A stretch of DNA of 64,000 bases, from positions 1-64,000 of the forward strand of contig CAWCTX010000009.1 of assembly GCA_963798505.1 (NCBI GenBank). The letters are read 5' to 3'. This document shows, in pieces, positions 34,500 to 43,099 of the stretch. The notes beneath the pieces were generated by a model. That model saw only the letters and a program-made list of their open reading frames with translations, did no database searches and was not told the DNA's origin. Source of the DNA: CAVWSM01 sp963798505. Its GTDB lineage: Bacteria > Actinomycetota > Actinomycetes > Jiangellales > Jiangellaceae. Positions within the stretch are counted from its first letter, which is position 1. Each line of letters opens with the position of its first letter. The position numbers and the translations under genes are program-made.

Positions 34500-35012
34500 G
34501 TGGATGAGCAGCTGTCGGCACTCGTCGCCGAAGCCACGGCGAAGTCGTCGGTGCTGTGGCTCTCGTACGACGACATGCCGCAGCCTCGGGCGGTCTGGCA
34601 CGTGTGGCTCGACGGTGCCGCCTACGTCGTCAGCGGCGGCACCGAGCAGCCGCTGCCCGGCATCGAGTTCGAGTCGGCGGCCATGGTCACCGTGCGCAGC
34701 AAGGACAACGGGACGCGGCTCTTGACCTACCCCGCGCGGCTCACGCATCTGCGCCATGGCAGCTCCGAGTGGCACGCGGCCGCGGCGGCACTGCTCGCCG
34801 AACGGCTCAACGGCCGCCGCGACGGCGCGCTGCTCCTCTGGGGCGCCGACTCCACGATCACGCGCATCGAGCCGACCGGTGAGGTGCTCGAGCACCCAGG
34901 CGAGCGGCCGACTGGGCCCTTCGACGCCCGGGTGTTGCCGACGCCGGCCACCACGCGTGGCGAGCTGCCGACCGTGCTGCACCGCCGGCAGCGTCGCGCG
35001 CCGCGGCTGTGA
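34500..35012 (+). CDS. pyridoxamine 5'-phosphate oxidase-like split-barrel protein
   Basis: A 170-residue protein whose central part (VLWLSYDDMPQPRAVWHVWL, then AAYVVSGGTEQPLPG, then AMVTVRSKDNGTRLL) looks like the FMN-binding split barrel of PNPOx-like proteins, without clear FMN-contact residues. No function can be assigned. The GTG at 34500 follows the divergent transporter gene closely. It converges on the marR gene with 7 nt between the stops. Confidence 0.55.
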   Translation: MDEQLSALVAEATAKSSVLWLSYDDMPQPRAVWHVWLDGAAYVVSGGTEQPLPGIEFESAAMVTVRSKDNGTRLLTYPARLTHLRHGSSEWHAAAAALLAERLNGRRDGALLLWGADSTITRIEPTGEVLEHPGERPTGPFDARVLPTPATTRGELPTVLHRRQRRAPRL

Positions 35013-35019
35013 CCTTCGG

Positions 35020-35472
35020 TCAGTCCGCGAGCCTCGACAGCAGCTGGGCCGCGATGCGCAGCTCGTCCGCGGAGTAGCGCGACACCGCGTAGTCGTGCAC
35101 ACCCCGCAAGTGCGTGCTCGTTGCCTTGCGCAGTCGCTCCACGCCGGCCTCGGTGACCACCGCGAAGAACCCACGCCCGTCGTCGGGCGCCGGCTCGCGG
35201 GACACCAGCCCTTCGGCGGTCATGCGGTCGATGAGCCGGGTGAGACCGCTACGCGAGATGAGCAGCTGCGACGCGAGGTCGGTCATCCGCAGCCGACCAC
35301 CCCTGGCCTCCACGAGCTGGACGAGGACGTCGTACCAGGCCAGCGGCAGCCCCTGCTCGGCCATCAGGTCCGCCTCGAGCTTGCGCAGCACCACGGCGTG
35401 CGCCCGCAGGAACAGACGCCACGTGCGGAGCTGCTCAGCCGTGACTCGCTTGGGGGCCGCCTGTTCGGTCAT
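35020..35472 (-). CDS. MarR-family transcriptional regulator
   Basis: A 150-residue winged-helix regulator. The recognition helix and wing are LRMTDLASQLLISRSGLTRL and GLVSREPAPDDGRGFFAVVT, with the conserved Asp-Asp-Gly-Arg of the wing. It probably acts as a dimer that releases DNA on binding a phenolic or oxidant signal. ATG at 35472; it is divergent from mrp across only 47 nt, so it could affect that promoter. Confidence 0.88.
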   Translation of the reverse strand: MTEQAAPKRVTAEQLRTWRLFLRAHAVVLRKLEADLMAEQGLPLAWYDVLVQLVEARGGRLRMTDLASQLLISRSGLTRLIDRMTAEGLVSREPAPDDGRGFFAVVTEAGVERLRKATSTHLRGVHDYAVSRYSADELRIAAQLLSRLAD

Positions 35473-35519
35473 CGAACCGATCGTACGACCCGATGGTTGC
35501 GCCGCGTAGCATCGAGGCC

Positions 35520-36668
35520 ATGCCAGCACTTCCGACCATCGAACAGATCACCGCAGTCCTCGACGGGGTGAAGGATCCGGAGATCCGCCGCCCGATAACC
35601 GAGCTCGGCATGGTCAAAGGGGTCGAGGTCGCCCCCGACGGGCGCGTCACGGTGGATGTCTGGCTGACCGTCTCCGGTTGTCCGCTGCAGGACACCATCA
35701 CCCGCGACGTGACCGCCGCCGTCGGCCCCGTCGACGGCGTCAGCGGCGTCGACGTACGTCTCGATGTGATGTCCGACGAGCAGCGGACGGCTCTGCGCGA
35801 CAAGCTGCGGCCGGGGGGCGGCAATGAGAACCCGTTCGTCAAACCCGAGTCCTTGACGCGCATCTACGCCGTTGCCTCCGGCAAGGGCGGGGTCGGGAAG
35901 TCGTCGGTCACGGTCAACCTGGCAGCCGCGATGGCGGCGTCCGGGGTCAAGGTGGGCCTGCTCGACGCCGACATCTACGGCCACTCCGCGCCACGGATGC
36001 TCGGCATCGAGGGCAGCCGGCCCACCGTCGTCGAGCGCATGATCATGCCTGTGCCGGCCCACGGCATCAAGGTCATCTCGACCGAGATGTTCAAGCCTGA
36101 CCGCAACTCCCCGGTCGCCTGGCGCGGGCCGATGCTGCACCGCGCGCTCGAGCAGTTCCTCGTCGACGTGTTTTGGGGCGACCTCGACGTGCTTCTGCTC
36201 GACTTGCCACCCGGCACCGGCGACGTCGCCATCTCGCTCGCTCAGCTGCTCCCCCACGCGGAGCTGCTGGTGGTCACCACACCACAGCTGGCCGCCGCCG
36301 AGGTCGCCGAGCGCGCGGGATCGATCGCGTCGCAGACCAACCAGCAGATCGCCGGCGTGGTCGAGAACATGGCGTGGCTGCCCTGCCCGCACTGCGGGCC
36401 GGAGCACCGGCTGGAGATCTTCGGCAGCGGTGGTGGCGCGCAGGTGGCCGCCGGGCTGTCGCGGCTCATGGGCACCGACGTGCCGCTGCTCGGCCAGGTA
36501 CCCCTCGACGTGCGGCTGCGCGAGGGCAGCGACGCCGGAGTCCCGCTCGTCATCTCCGAGCCCGACGTGCCGGCCGCGGCCGCGATGCGCGACGTCGCGG
36601 CGGCCTTGTCGCAGCGCGCGCGGGGCCTGGCCGGGAGGTCGCTCGGGCTAAGCCCGGTCGGCCGCTGA
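35520..36668 (+). CDS. mrp: Mrp/ApbC-family iron-sulfur cluster carrier ATPase
   Basis: A 382-residue P-loop NTPase that carries Fe-S clusters to apoproteins. The N-terminal MIP18-like domain has TVSGCPLQDTITRDV. The deviant Walker A is YAVASGKGGVGKSSVTVN (P-loop at 121-128), switch II contains LLLDLPPGTGDV, and the cluster-binding pair is CPHC near residue 290. The mycobacterial position is Rv1229c. The ATG at 35520 is preferred over one 27 nt upstream. It converges on tatB with an 8-nt gap. Confidence 0.93.
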   Translation: MPALPTIEQITAVLDGVKDPEIRRPITELGMVKGVEVAPDGRVTVDVWLTVSGCPLQDTITRDVTAAVGPVDGVSGVDVRLDVMSDEQRTALRDKLRPGGGNENPFVKPESLTRIYAVASGKGGVGKSSVTVNLAAAMAASGVKVGLLDADIYGHSAPRMLGIEGSRPTVVERMIMPVPAHGIKVISTEMFKPDRNSPVAWRGPMLHRALEQFLVDVFWGDLDVLLLDLPPGTGDVAISLAQLLPHAELLVVTTPQLAAAEVAERAGSIASQTNQQIAGVVENMAWLPCPHCGPEHRLEIFGSGGGAQVAAGLSRLMGTDVPLLGQVPLDVRLREGSDAGVPLVISEPDVPAAAAMRDVAAALSQRARGLAGRSLGLSPVGR

Positions 36669-36676
36669 CGTCTCGC

Positions 36677-37042
36677 TCAGGTGGCGTCGGTGTCGAAGCG
36701 TGTCGCGGGATCGGCCGGCTTGGCGGCCTCGGCGCCGCTGCCGCTGCCGTTGGCCTTGGGTCGGGACGCGGACGGCTTGTCGTCGTCCAGGTCATCCAGG
36801 TCGAGCCCGTCGAGGACGTTGCGACGGATGTAGCTGCGCGGGTCGAGGTCGGAAACCTTCAGGTCCGAGTCGAGGCCGAGCTCCTCGGAGAACTCCTTAC
36901 GCACGCCGCCGACCATGCGCCGCAGGTCGCGCAGCCACCCGCCGGCCTGCCGAGCCATGCCAGGGAGCCGTTCGGGGCCGAAGACGAACAGCGCCACGAC
37001 GACCACGACCAGCACCTCAAGGAAGCCGATGTCGCTCAGCAT
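36677..37042 (-). CDS. tatB: Sec-independent protein translocase TatB
   Basis: A 121-residue protein with the TatA/B pattern: short N-terminal transmembrane helix (FLEVLVVVVVALFVFGPERL), the conserved Phe-Gly-Pro hinge, then an amphipathic helix and a charged tail rich in Asp and Lys. TatB with TatC forms the receptor for twin-arginine precursors; no tatC lies in this window. It lies downstream of the sigE operon, the same relative place as Rv1224. Confidence 0.9.
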   Translation of the reverse strand: MLSDIGFLEVLVVVVVALFVFGPERLPGMARQAGGWLRDLRRMVGGVRKEFSEELGLDSDLKVSDLDPRSYIRRNVLDGLDLDDLDDDKPSASRPKANGSGSGAEAAKPADPATRFDTDAT

Positions 37043-37114
37043 CGTGACTCTCGCCGTCGGTCGGGTGCGGACTCGATCAGGGTAACCGGGCCACTGGTCG
37101 TCATTCGCAGCCCA

Positions 37115-38137
37115 CTACTCGAATGGATTGAGCCACGTGCTGACACGCTCGACTCCGCGGCCGATGCGGGCCACGACGCCGTTGTCGGGAGCCGGGCGGT
37201 GCGGCAGTGCGTCGACGATCTCCCGCATGGTGGCCCAGCTCACGTCGCCGACGACCGTGAACACATAGCCGTCGGCGGACCACGTCGCCTTGGCGGGCGG
37301 ACCGCCCTTGGCGAGGACAGAGGTGACCCCGAGCGTGCGCGGCTGGAAGCCGTCCAGCCGCTTCGCGTCCAGGCGCCCCTCCTGGTAGAAGACCGACACC
37401 GCGGACAGCCCGTCTGAGTAGAGCAGGTGGGTGGCCTCGTGCTCGCCCGCCGTGACCGTGCCCACGTCCATCAGGGTCAGCCCCGCGGCGAGCTCCTCGG
37501 GCACGTCGGGGCCGTCGCTGGGCACGGCCGTCGACGCGCGGCGCGTCGAGGCGGTCGTCCCCTTGCCGGCCGACCACCCGGCGTTCACGGTCAGGTCGAT
37601 GAAGCCGCTGGCCCTGGTCAGGTCTCCATCCGGCGCATAGACCTCTCGTCGCAGCACCAGGCAGGCATCGCGGTCGATCCACAACCGGGCGGCCCGTGAG
37701 CCGTCGTCGCGGAGCACGTCGATAATGGTGGCCGGACGCCCGGCGACGCTGCCTTCTCCCGCGTCAGCCACCTCGTAGCCGTCGAGCAGCAGCTGGAGGA
37801 CCGCCGCACCCTGCAGGCCGTCGTGCAGGATGGCCTGCTTGGAGCCGCCCACGATGGTGTACGACGTGCCGCGGCCCGGCGAGTGGCTCACCTCGGCCAC
37901 CACGGCCCGGGTGCCGCCGTCGTCGTCCCACACGGTCACGAACTGCGTGCCGTGGTAGGTCACCTGGCTGCCCCACGTGACCATGCGGCGCAGCATGTCG
38001 ACGGCATCCTGTGAGTCAGTCGTCTTGGGCGAGGCCAGGGCCGGGGAGGCCGCGAGCACGACGGCAATCGCGACCAGCAGCAGGCCCAGCGGGATGCTGA
38101 CGCGCTGGCTGCTCGAGTGTGGCGTGCGGTCGCTCAC
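37115..38137 (-). CDS. MucB/RseB-like regulator of SigE
   Basis: A 340-residue exported protein: a signal or anchor segment at residues 12-37 (SIPLGLLLVAIAVVLAASPALA), then an LolA-like domain (MLRRMVTWGSQVTYHGTQFV) and a C-terminal domain like that of RseB. RseB-type proteins bind the periplasmic part of an anti-sigma factor and tune its proteolysis. The GTG start overlaps the anti-sigma gene stop (GTGA). In M. tuberculosis the protease gene htrA (Rv1223) lies at this position instead. An outer-surface role in envelope-stress sensing is inferred from gene order. Confidence 0.78.
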   Translation of the reverse strand: MSDRTPHSSSQRVSIPLGLLLVAIAVVLAASPALASPKTTDSQDAVDMLRRMVTWGSQVTYHGTQFVTVWDDDGGTRAVVAEVSHSPGRGTSYTIVGGSKQAILHDGLQGAAVLQLLLDGYEVADAGEGSVAGRPATIIDVLRDDGSRAARLWIDRDACLVLRREVYAPDGDLTRASGFIDLTVNAGWSAGKGTTASTRRASTAVPSDGPDVPEELAAGLTLMDVGTVTAGEHEATHLLYSDGLSAVSVFYQEGRLDAKRLDGFQPRTLGVTSVLAKGGPPAKATWSADGYVFTVVGDVSWATMREIVDALPHRPAPDNGVVARIGRGVERVSTWLNPFE

Positions 38138-38676
38138 CTGCTGCTCGACGTGGTCGCAGTCGTCGCCGACTCGTCGAGGAACAGCACGGGATCGGCGAAC
38201 GGCTGTCCACCGCTGCGTTGCACGTGCTCGACGGTCAGCTCTTCGACGGGCGGCACCACAGGTGTGCCGTCGTCGCTGGACACGGCCGCACCGCCGGCGA
38301 AGGCGAGCCCGACGGTCACCGCGGCGACGCTCATCAGGCCGCCGGCCGCGAACGCGACGCGGCGGTTCATGCCCGCCGCAGGTCGCGCGGTGGGGAACCG
38401 CCAGCCGGCGGTGGTCGATCCGCCGGACCCGGGGAAACCGCGGTGCAGCGGAGGCAACGGCTCGCCGGGCTCGGCCAGCCGCATGAGGCTCGACATCAAG
38501 GCGCTGCTGGGCGCGGCGAACTCGACGATCCCCACCGTCGCCTTGAGGGCACGCTCGGCCTCCACGGCCGCGCGGCACGGGTCACAGGTGGCGATGTGCG
38601 CGAGTGCACGGTCGCGCTGGTCGTGGGAGAGCTCGCCATCGACCAGGGCGCTGATCAAGGTTCCGAGGTGCGTCAC
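38134..38676 (-). CDS. rseA: zinc-finger anti-sigma factor (RseA-like)
   Basis: A 180-residue anti-sigma factor. The N-terminal zinc-associated motif HX3CX2C is in AHIATCDPC (H27, C31, C34), preceded by LISALVDGELSHDQRDRAL. A single membrane segment lies near residues 105-128 (RRVAFAAGGLMSVAAVTVGL), then a 45-residue extracytoplasmic tail. It would hold SigE inactive at the membrane. It overlaps both sigE and the RseB-like gene as GTGA, so the three are made in a fixed ratio. Confidence 0.88.
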   Translation of the reverse strand: MTHLGTLISALVDGELSHDQRDRALAHIATCDPCRAAVEAERALKATVGIVEFAAPSSALMSSLMRLAEPGEPLPPLHRGFPGSGGSTTAGWRFPTARPAAGMNRRVAFAAGGLMSVAAVTVGLAFAGGAAVSSDDGTPVVPPVEELTVEHVQRSGGQPFADPVLFLDESATTATTSSSR

Positions 38677-39320
38677 AGCGCCGCACCCCCGGCGTCACGA
38701 GCTGGCGGAACCGTGGGCTGCGGAGCCCTTGGCGCGCGGTGCTCGAGGGCGGCACGCAGCTGCGCGCGCCCGCGGTGGATGCGGCTGCGCACGGTGCCGA
38801 GCTTGATGCCGAGGGTCGCCGCAATCTCCTCGTACGACAGCCCCTCGATGTCACACAGCACCACCGCGGCGCGGAACTCCGGCGACAACGCGTCGAGGGC
38901 CGCCTGCACGTCGGCGTCGAAGCCGCTGTCGTGCAGCTGCACGTCGGGGGCGGCTTCCCGGCCGGGGAGCCGCTCGTGGGCGTCGTCGGCGAGCGCGTCG
39001 AACCGGATGCGCTTGCGGCGGCGCACCATGTCCAGGAAGAGGTTGGTGGTGATGCGGTGCAGCCAGCCCTCGAACGTGCCGGGGCTGTAGGTCGACAGGG
39101 ACCGGAACACCCGAACGAAGACCTCCTGGGTGAGGTCCTCGGCGTCGTGCTGGTTGCCGGTCAGGCGGTAGGCGAGGCGATAGACGCGCGCGGAGTGGTC
39201 GCGGACGATCTCCTCCCACGTGGGCGGAGTCCACACCTCGGCACGGGGGGCCGGCGATTCGGCCCGCTCGTGGTCGGCCACGCCAACACCTCCCCAAACC
39301 AGGTTGAGCGTGGCCTCCAT
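38673..39320 (-). CDS. sigE: ECF RNA polymerase sigma factor SigE
   Basis: A 215-residue group IV sigma factor. Region 2 is VYRLAYRLTGNQHDAEDLTQ followed by EVFVRVFRSLSTY and LHRITTNLFLDMVRRRKR; region 4 has LSPEFRAAVVLCDIEGLSYE and LGIKLGTVRSRIHRGRAQLR. It matches the envelope-stress SigE of mycobacteria in sequence and in neighbours. The ATG at 39320 is used; a GTG at codon 14 is possible. About 140 nt separate it from the divergent O-methyltransferase gene, again the mycobacterial arrangement. Confidence 0.93.
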   Translation of the reverse strand: MEATLNLVWGGVGVADHERAESPAPRAEVWTPPTWEEIVRDHSARVYRLAYRLTGNQHDAEDLTQEVFVRVFRSLSTYSPGTFEGWLHRITTNLFLDMVRRRKRIRFDALADDAHERLPGREAAPDVQLHDSGFDADVQAALDALSPEFRAAVVLCDIEGLSYEEIAATLGIKLGTVRSRIHRGRAQLRAALEHRAPRAPQPTVPPARDAGGAAL

Positions 39321-39463
39321 GGTCCCTTACAGCCCCTCCGGAAAACAAACACGTCATCCAACCCTTTGCGCCCCCAGAACGTGCCGTACCACCGCAGGAG
39401 TTCCCAATCTGGCTAGGCTTCGCCCAACGACAGCCGTACGGCGTCTGCACCGGGCGCCTCGCT

Positions 39464-40114
39464 GTGAGGAGGGTCACCATCACCGCCGCGATCACCCCGC
39501 AGACCTGGGCGTATGCAGAGGACTATCTGGCCGAGGACGAGGTCTTGCAGGCGGCCCGGGCGCGGGCCCAGGAGGTGGGGGTGGCTCCGATCGGTCCCGG
39601 CGGTGGGGCGGTGCTGCGGTTCCTGGCGGCGAGCCTGGGCGCCCGAGCCGTGGTGGAGGTCGGCACCGGCACCGGCGTGTCGGGCGTCTGGCTGCTGCGG
39701 GGGATGCGTCCGGACGGCGTGCTCACCAGCGTCGACGTCGAGGCCGAGCACCAGCGACTGGCCCGCGAGGCGTTCACCGAGGCGGGCGTGCCGCACAACC
39801 GGGCGCGGCTCATCGCCGGCGCCGCGCTCGAGGTGCTGCCCCGCCTTGCCGACGGCCAGTACGACTTGGTCTTCGCCGACGGCGCCAAGCAGGAGTACTC
39901 CGACTATCTCGAGCAGGCCGTACGGCTGCTGCGTCCTGGTGGCGTCGTCGCCTTCGACAACGCGCTGTGGCGGGACCGCGTCGCCGACCCAGCGCAGCGC
40001 GACCCCGACACCGTCGCCATCCGCGAGCTGGGCAAGGCGGTCCGTGACGACGAGCGGCTGGTGCCGGCGCTGCTGCCGGTGGGCGACGGCCTGCTCGTGG
40101 CCGTCAAGCGCTGA
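39464..40114 (+). CDS. class I SAM-dependent O-methyltransferase
   Basis: A 216-residue methyltransferase of the catechol/caffeoyl-CoA type. SAM motif I is AVVEVGTGTGVSGVWLLRGM, the acidic strand-2 residue is in LTSVDVEAEHQRLA, the metal-binding Asp is in DLVFADGAKQEYSDYL, and VVAFDNALWRDRVADP follows. Divergent from sigE like Rv1220c. The acceptor is unknown. GTG start; a strong hairpin follows the stop. Confidence 0.88.
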   Translation: MRRVTITAAITPQTWAYAEDYLAEDEVLQAARARAQEVGVAPIGPGGGAVLRFLAASLGARAVVEVGTGTGVSGVWLLRGMRPDGVLTSVDVEAEHQRLAREAFTEAGVPHNRARLIAGAALEVLPRLADGQYDLVFADGAKQEYSDYLEQAVRLLRPGGVVAFDNALWRDRVADPAQRDPDTVAIRELGKAVRDDERLVPALLPVGDGLLVAVKR

Positions 40115-40127
40115 CCCCCAAACCCGT

Positions 40128-40188
40128 GTTGATCATGGCGAAGGTGTGATCAAACTCGTGAAATGATCACGCCTTCGCCATGATCAAC
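40128..40188. terminator. 25-bp hairpin between convergent genes
   Basis: GTTGATCATGGCGAAGGTG (left arm starts here, 40128-40152) pairs with 40164-40188 over 25 positions, with one G-U wobble and an 11-nt loop. It separates the convergent O-methyltransferase and YdhR-like genes and even includes the stop codon of the latter. No U-tract is seen on either strand. Likely a bidirectional stem-type terminator. Confidence 0.75.
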
Positions 40189-40540
40189 GGACGTGTTGGG
40201 CGGCCGGGCCGGGTCCGGTAAGGAAGCCCTCGGCCCCCTCGGCGATAGCCACGATCTCGCACGACTCCACGAGCAGCGGGGGCGCGCCGATGATCTTGGT
40301 GCCCGGCGCGGTGGCCATGCCGGCCCGGAATGACGTGGCGAACGCGTCACGATCCTCGTCGGTGGCGAACACGTACAAGCCCTCGAACCACTCGCCCGAG
40401 ACCATCCGCCACGTCTTGAACCGCAGCCCCGGCGTGCCGGTGAACCGCTCGAGGGACGTGTCGCGCACATAGTCGCGCAGCTGCTGGGCCACGCTCTCGG
40501 GTGCCGCTGCCAGCGACCAGCGGACGGTCAGGCCGTACAT
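40184..40540 (-). CDS. YdhR-like (putative monooxygenase) protein
   Basis: A 118-residue protein of the dimeric alpha/beta-barrel YdhR family: LTVRWSLAAAPESVAQQLRD, then TPGLRFKTWRMVSGEWFEGL and YVFATDEDRDAFATSF. Members are annotated as putative monooxygenases, but no activity has been firmly tied to this branch. ATG at 40540 shares one base with the stop of the upstream leucyl aminopeptidase gene (TGATG), so the pair is co-transcribed and translationally linked. Confidence 0.68.
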   Translation of the reverse strand: MYGLTVRWSLAAAPESVAQQLRDYVRDTSLERFTGTPGLRFKTWRMVSGEWFEGLYVFATDEDRDAFATSFRAGMATAPGTKIIGAPPLLVESCEIVAIAEGAEGFLTGPGPAAQHVR

Positions 40541-42105
40541 CAGGCACCCACTCCTGCCAACGGTTCGCGTGTCTCCAGCCAGTGCAGCAGCGTACGCGTG
40601 CCGAACCCGGTGCCGCCCTTGGTGATCTCGTGCGCGTCGCTGTCGGCGCGGGCTGGGCCGGCCACGTCGAGATGCGCCCACGGCACGTCCTTGGCGAACC
40701 GCTGCAGGAACAGCGCCGCCGTGATCGAGCCGCCGCCCATGCGGGTGGTCTCGATGTGGCAGACATCGGCGACGTCGGAGTGCAGGGCCTGGCGGTAGTC
40801 GTCGACCAGCGGCATGCGCCACAGCCGCTCGCCTGCCGCCTCGCCCGCGGCCGCGAGCGAGTCAGCCAGGGCGTCGTCGCTGGCGTAGTAGGCGGCGTGA
40901 CCGCGCCCCAGCCCCATCGTGGCGGCCCCAGTGAGCGTGGCGACGTCGATGACCGCGTCGGGCTTGAGCTCGCTGACGGCGTAGGCGATCGCGTCGGCCA
41001 GCACCAGCCGACCCTCGGCATCGGTGTTGCGCACCTCGACGGTCGTGCCGTCGTACTGGCGGAGGATGTCGCCGGGTCGCTGTGCGCTGCCGGATACGGC
41101 GTTCTCCGCCGCAGCCACGATCCCGGTCACCTTGACCTGGGCGCCGAGGCTGGCGAGGTGCGCGAGGACGGCGATGACCACCGCGCCGCCGGTCACATCG
41201 GTCTTCATGGGCACCATCGCCTCGCGCGGCTTGATCGACAGGCCCCCGGTGTCGTAGGTGATGCCCTTGCCGACGAGCACGACGTGGGGGGTCTTCCGTG
41301 TCGCCTGTTGCGGCGAGTAGGCCAGCTCGATCAGCCGCGGCGGCGTCGCCGACCCCTGCCCGACGGCGACGATCCCCCCGAAGCCGTCGCGCGCGAGTGC
41401 CGCCTCGTCGCGCACCCGCACCGCGAGCCCGGCGCTCTTGGCCACCCGCTCGGCCTGCGTTGCGAGCCAGGCCGGGTTCTTCTCGTTGCTCGGCGTCTGC
41501 GCCAGGTCGCGGGCCAGCCAGGCGGCTGCGGCCACGGCGAGGCCGCGGTCGAGGGCCGGCTGCCGGTCGGCGGCGGTCGCCGCGAGGACGACCTCCGCAA
41601 CCGGCGGGTTCTTCGCGGGCGTGCTCTTGCGGCTGAACCCGTAGGAGGCGAGCACCAGCCCCTCGGCGAACGCGCGCAGGCCGGCGTCGTCAGCCGTCGC
41701 GGTCACGGTCGACGCCACGCGTGAGCGGCTGCGGGTGCGTCGGGCCAGCGCCGCCCCAGCGCGCCGGTAGGCGGTCGGGCTGCCGTCCCCGATGCCGACC
41801 AGCAACACCTGCTCGACGGCGGTGTCCTCGCGGAGCACCGGCGCGGCAACGACCTCGCCGGCCTTGCCGGTCGCCTTCTCCCGCTCGAGCAGGGTGAACA
41901 GGTCGAGGCCGTAGGCATCCACCGCCTCGGCCGAGCCCGGGCCGAGCCACGGGCTGGCCTGCTCTTCGCCCTGACCGTCTCCGGGGAGAACGGGCACTGC
42001 CAACACGGCCGCGTCGGCGATGACGAGCAGGCCGGCCGCGTCGAGGCGGACCGCTGGGGGCGTGACACCGCCGAGCGTGCCGGCCGCGCGAGACGATCGA
42101 GCCAC
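40540..42105 (-). CDS. pepA: leucyl aminopeptidase (M17)
   Basis: A 521-residue M17 cytosol aminopeptidase that removes N-terminal residues with two catalytic metals. The C-terminal catalytic domain has VGKGITYDTGGLSIKP (metal Lys/Asp), the family signature NTDAEGRLVLADA near residue 355, VATLTGAATMGLG, and WAHLDVAGPA. The N-terminal macro-like domain is present, so the protein is full length. GTG start behind AGGAGG with 6-nt spacing. The YdhR-like gene follows in an overlapping operon. Confidence 0.93.
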   Translation of the reverse strand: MARSSRAAGTLGGVTPPAVRLDAAGLLVIADAAVLAVPVLPGDGQGEEQASPWLGPGSAEAVDAYGLDLFTLLEREKATGKAGEVVAAPVLREDTAVEQVLLVGIGDGSPTAYRRAGAALARRTRSRSRVASTVTATADDAGLRAFAEGLVLASYGFSRKSTPAKNPPVAEVVLAATAADRQPALDRGLAVAAAAWLARDLAQTPSNEKNPAWLATQAERVAKSAGLAVRVRDEAALARDGFGGIVAVGQGSATPPRLIELAYSPQQATRKTPHVVLVGKGITYDTGGLSIKPREAMVPMKTDVTGGAVVIAVLAHLASLGAQVKVTGIVAAAENAVSGSAQRPGDILRQYDGTTVEVRNTDAEGRLVLADAIAYAVSELKPDAVIDVATLTGAATMGLGRGHAAYYASDDALADSLAAAGEAAGERLWRMPLVDDYRQALHSDVADVCHIETTRMGGGSITAALFLQRFAKDVPWAHLDVAGPARADSDAHEITKGGTGFGTRTLLHWLETREPLAGVGA

Positions 42106-42132
42106 GGAAGCCTCCTGAACAGATCATGGAAC

Positions 42133-42174
42133 GACCCCGGCGCGGGATGCCTCGCGAGGCCCCGAGCCGGGGTC
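42133..42174 (-). terminator. hairpin between DUF3117 gene and pepA
   Basis: A perfect 9-bp stem GACCCCGGC/GCCGGGGTC (42133-42141 with 42166-42174) encloses a 24-nt loop that itself has a CTCGCGAG palindrome. It lies 33 nt after the DUF3117 stop and 28 nt before the pepA start. No run of T follows on the minus strand, so termination is only likely, not certain. Confidence 0.5.
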
Positions 42175-42206
42175 GGACTAGTTGTTATGCACCGTGGCGG
42201 GCGAGA

Positions 42207-42374
42207 TCAGCCCACCACGCTCTTGAGGGCGTCGCCGAGCGCGTTGGCCTCGTCGGCCGACAACTCGACGACCAGTCTGCCGCCACCTTCGAGCGGGACT
42301 CGCATGATGATGCTTCGTCCCTCCTTGGTGACCTCCAGCGGACCGTCGCCCGTCCGCGGCTTCATGGCCGCCAT
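42207..42374 (-). CDS. DUF3117 family protein, 55 aa
   Basis: A complete 55-residue protein: MAAMKPRTGDGPLEVTKEGR, then IIMRVPLEGGGRLVVELS and ADEANALGDALKSVVG. This is the near-invariant small actinobacterial DUF3117 protein (the mycobacterial member is Rv1211), found next to tag as here. A three-strand-and-helix fold is likely; the function is unknown. The spacing to tag (131 nt) and the hairpin after it suggest its own short transcript. Confidence 0.9.
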   Translation of the reverse strand: MAAMKPRTGDGPLEVTKEGRSIIMRVPLEGGGRLVVELSADEANALGDALKSVVG

Positions 42375-42505
42375 GCGCGCACCCCTTCCTCGGTTGGCAC
42401 ACCCAGGCCGGCGTGCCGCTGGCCACCTGGGTGAAGGCTCGCCCATTATCCCGCATACGGGACCAACTTCGCCGCGGGATCGCCGTAGTCGGCGACGCAA
42501 CCTCA

Positions 42506-43099
42506 TCAGGCCGCGTTCGTGCGCACCCAGCAGCCCGCCAGGTGATCGTCCACCACACCGCACGCCTGCATCGTGGCGTAGACCGTGGTCGGCCCGACGA
42601 ACGCGAACCCGTGCCGCTTGAGCTCGCGGGCGAGTGCCTTGGACTCGGGTGTCGACGCGGGCAGGTCCTCGATCGCATCGGCGGACCGGACCCGTTGCTC
42701 CGGCGCGGCCGACCAGACCAGCCGGTCGAGCGCGCCCGGCCCATCACCCTCGATGAGCGCGACCGTGGCACGGGCATTGGTGATCGCCGCCTGCACCTTG
42801 GCACGGTTGCGGACGATGCCCGTGTCGGCCAGCAGCCGGGCCACGTCGGAGTCGTCGAAGGCGGCGACCGCGCGCGGGTCGAAGCCGGCGAACGCCCGCC
42901 GGAAGCCCTCCCGCTTGCGCAGGATCGTGATCCAGGCAAGGCCGGACTGGAACGCCTCGAGGGTCAGCCGCTCGTAGAGCGCGGCGTCGCCGTGCACCGG
43001 CCGGCCCCACTCCTCGTCGTGGTAGGCGAGGTATTCCGCCGCGGACCCGGCCCACGCACACCGGGCCCGCCCGTCGGCCCCGACGACCAGTCCGCTCAC
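42506..43099 (-). CDS. tag: DNA-3-methyladenine glycosylase I
   Basis: A 197-residue Tag enzyme that excises 3-methyladenine from alkylated DNA. The family zinc ligands are visible: Cys and His in RCAWAG and LAYHDEEWG at the N-terminus, and His and Cys in DDHLAGCWV at the C-terminus. The helix-hairpin region (FQSGLAWITILRKREGFRRA) is intact, as is WGRPVHGD. The GTG start overlaps the DivIVA-like gene stop (GTGA). Same order as Rv1209-Rv1210-Rv1211. Confidence 0.93.
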   Translation of the reverse strand: MSGLVVGADGRARCAWAGSAAEYLAYHDEEWGRPVHGDAALYERLTLEAFQSGLAWITILRKREGFRRAFAGFDPRAVAAFDDSDVARLLADTGIVRNRAKVQAAITNARATVALIEGDGPGALDRLVWSAAPEQRVRSADAIEDLPASTPESKALARELKRHGFAFVGPTTVYATMQACGVVDDHLAGCWVRTNAA

